Origin: Gonatopus flavifemur
Lineage: Eukaryota; Arthropoda; Insecta; Hymenoptera; Dryinidae
Length of the DNA: 64,000 nucleotides
Assembly (NCBI GenBank): GCA_018340375.1
Contig: JAFFJZ010000007.1
Coordinates: forward strand, 9,548,001-9,612,000
Reading direction: 5' to 3'
Shown here: piece after piece, positions 62,093 to 64,000 of the stretch
How positions within the stretch are numbered: the first letter of the stretch is position 1
Layout: every line of letters starts with the position of its first letter
The notes under the pieces: generated by a model
What the model was told of the DNA's origin: nothing
Database searches by the model: none
What the model saw: only the letters and a program-made list of their open reading frames with translations
Position numbers and translations under genes: made by a program

Positions 62093-62384
62093 TTAGAGCG
62101 GACATCCGTGGACGTAGGTGACATTGCGGAAAAGAGCGGCAGCCGTCGATAGAAAAGCTGCTGTAGAGGCGGTGGTGGGTCCAGGGGGTCCAGGAGGGCC
62201 GGGAGGACCTGGAGGAGCGGAATGCGTTGCGGATGTTGGCGTTTGAGTGGTGTACGGGGTACAATACGCGTCGGCTATGCTCCCGTGATGTAGACCAACA
62301 CCTCGCACCAGTAACTCTTTCTCAACTGTTGCTTGGTGACGAAGTTGTTCCAATCTCAACTGATTTTGACGTTTCCATTTCGTT
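62093..62384 (-). CDS. Bar-type homeobox gene, last coding exon
   Basis: An acceptor (tttcag|AACG) at 62385-62390 joins in frame to the previous exon. The codon for homeodomain Arg53 is split AG|A, and the join restores [17 protein letters not shown], which confirms the intron 62385-62865 (481 bp, GT-AG). The exon adds homeodomain residues 54-60, then a charged, probably helical segment (QLRLEQLRHQATVEKELL, visible residues 119-136). A Thr/Ser/Pro region follows, then a collagen-like run of four Gly-Pro-Pro units near residues 168-181, then an Ala/Ser/Thr tail ending in FRNVTYVHGCPL and a TAG stop at 62093-62095. The two exons together give 207 residues. The other two frames also stay open across parts of this GC-rich stretch, so an alternative C-terminus by splicing cannot be excluded. 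Confidence 0.85.
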
Positions 62385-63218
<834 letters not shown>

Positions 63219-63593
63219 TTACATTCTCATGTTTTTTTTTTATATCTATTCTTTGAAACAATGGTGGAATTTTCTTATAGTATGGATTTGTGATTCATTT
63301 CTAGTAATAAGCATCCATTCAACCATTTATAAACAAACGGATGTGTCTATTACAAGCAAGGAATTTGTCATTCTAAGTCAATTATGTCCAACAATGAAGC
63401 AATCGTCAATGGTTGCTTTTATACGCGGTATGGTAAACGATGACAATCATGGGGGACTGCGTGCACTCGTATCAAGGATCAGACCAATAAACCTTGGCGT
63501 TTCGCACAGCAGGAGGCGTTAGAAATCGTTGCATTAATGATTCTTAACGAGTCTCTCCGCACCTTGTACACCATCTGCGGGATCTTCCTTTTA

Positions 63594-63746
63594 ATGGACT
63601 CGTGTCCCTCTTTCTCCATCCCTGATCTCCTCAAGCCAGATATATACGGAATATCAGGGGGAAAGAAAAACAAGATCAAATTCGTAGACGAAAATAATAG
63701 AATGCCTCTGCGGGAGCACCCTATAACGAGGGTCCTGGGGGCGTAG
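63594..63746 (+). CDS. Candidate first exon with eh1-like repressor motif (second homeobox gene?)
   Basis: An ATG at 63594 opens a 50-codon frame in an unusually GC-rich stretch, beginning MDSCPSFSIPDLLKPDIYG. Residues 7-13, FSIPDLL (63612-63632), fit the eh1 Groucho-binding pattern F-S-I-x-x-[IL]-L, which in NK/Bar/Tlx-type homeoproteins usually lies near the N-terminus. The frame then reads a basic stretch (GGKKNKIKFVDENN) and ends in TAG. A weak donor (ACGAGG|gtcctg) lies shortly before the stop, so an exon could leave there and continue beyond the window. It is on the opposite strand to the homeobox exons, so it would belong to a divergent neighbour. Proline inside eh1 is unusual, and chance is a real alternative. 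Confidence 0.25.
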   Translation: MDSCPSFSIPDLLKPDIYGISGGKKNKIKFVDENNRMPLREHPITRVLGA

Positions 63747-64000
63747 ACACGCGACTCAATTGTAATTGTTGGTTTCCATTATTCGTATTCATTGGATTCA
63801 AGGAATGGGAATAGTTTCCAAGAAATCCGATGAACGAATCAATAAATTGTTTATATGAACGTGAATTGGTAATCACTCTAACGAGATTTTCATTCTTTCC
63901 ACTCAGAACCGAACTGTTTAAACCTCAGTGAACTGTGTTGAATTTTGTTCGATTTTTTACTGATCAATCAAGTTTTGCACAATATCTTAAATAGAGTATT

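Noticed and set aside
63479..63679. Minus-strand frame as the missing 5' homeobox exon
   Set aside because: Its sequence (MEKEGHESIKRKIPQMVYK...) shows no eh1 motif and ends before any donor in phase with the next exon. The plus strand of the same DNA is the better candidate.

Overview
This is eukaryotic, AT-rich DNA with one confident host gene and a very dense load of small DNA transposons. A spliced homeobox gene, mariner and jockey-like elements and thousands of bases of non-coding DNA point to an arthropod, most likely an insect. A hymenopteran such as a parasitoid wasp is my guess from the general look of the repeats; it is not shown by the sequence. There are no operons, ribosome binding sites or CRISPR arrays. 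Most open reading frames here are chance frames or lie inside inverted repeats.

Layout. Bases 1-9000 are mostly unique AT-rich DNA with one 1.05 kb fold-back element (2213-3263). Bases 9000-23000 hold scattered fold-back elements (9039-9249, 16440-16719, 20014-20259, 21143-21969, 22588-22674, 22733-22985) and a degenerate direct-repeat field at 22.1-22.5 kb. Bases 24000-31400 are a transposon thicket: a loopless hairpin, two more fold-backs, a 5'-truncated jockey-like LINE (minus strand), a 1.2 kb hAT-type element with an 8-bp target duplication, and a broken mariner. Bases 31400-36700 contain a large palindrome of about 2.5 kb, one arm of which carries a later TTAA-flanked insertion. Bases 36700-47400 alternate between unique, somewhat GC-richer DNA (possible regulatory DNA) and fold-back elements. 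Bases 47477-54063 contain two nested transposon stacks. Bases 54246-55468 hold a small fold-back and a second hAT element. Bases 55.5-59.8 kb are mostly unique. Two related elements of the CACTG type lie at 59.8-61.2 kb.

The gene. At 61.5-63.2 kb on the minus strand are the last two exons of a Bar-type homeobox gene. They are joined across an intron whose splice sites can be read directly, and they end in a proline/glycine-rich tail and poly(A) signals. Its 5' exon(s) are not identified and may lie beyond the window. A short plus-strand reading frame at 63594-63746 has an eh1-like repressor motif and could be the first exon of a second, divergent homeobox gene; this is tentative.

Main interest. 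Many fold-back elements share the termini CAC[G/T]G(A)GAAAAA or CACTGTAAAAAA and mostly a TA target duplication, yet their interiors are unrelated. Several insertions can be dated relative to each other: a TTAA insertion in only one palindrome arm, an empty paralogous site, and elements nested three deep. Three exact copies of the 14-mer TCCTGTTATCCTGG lie in unique DNA within 6 kb.
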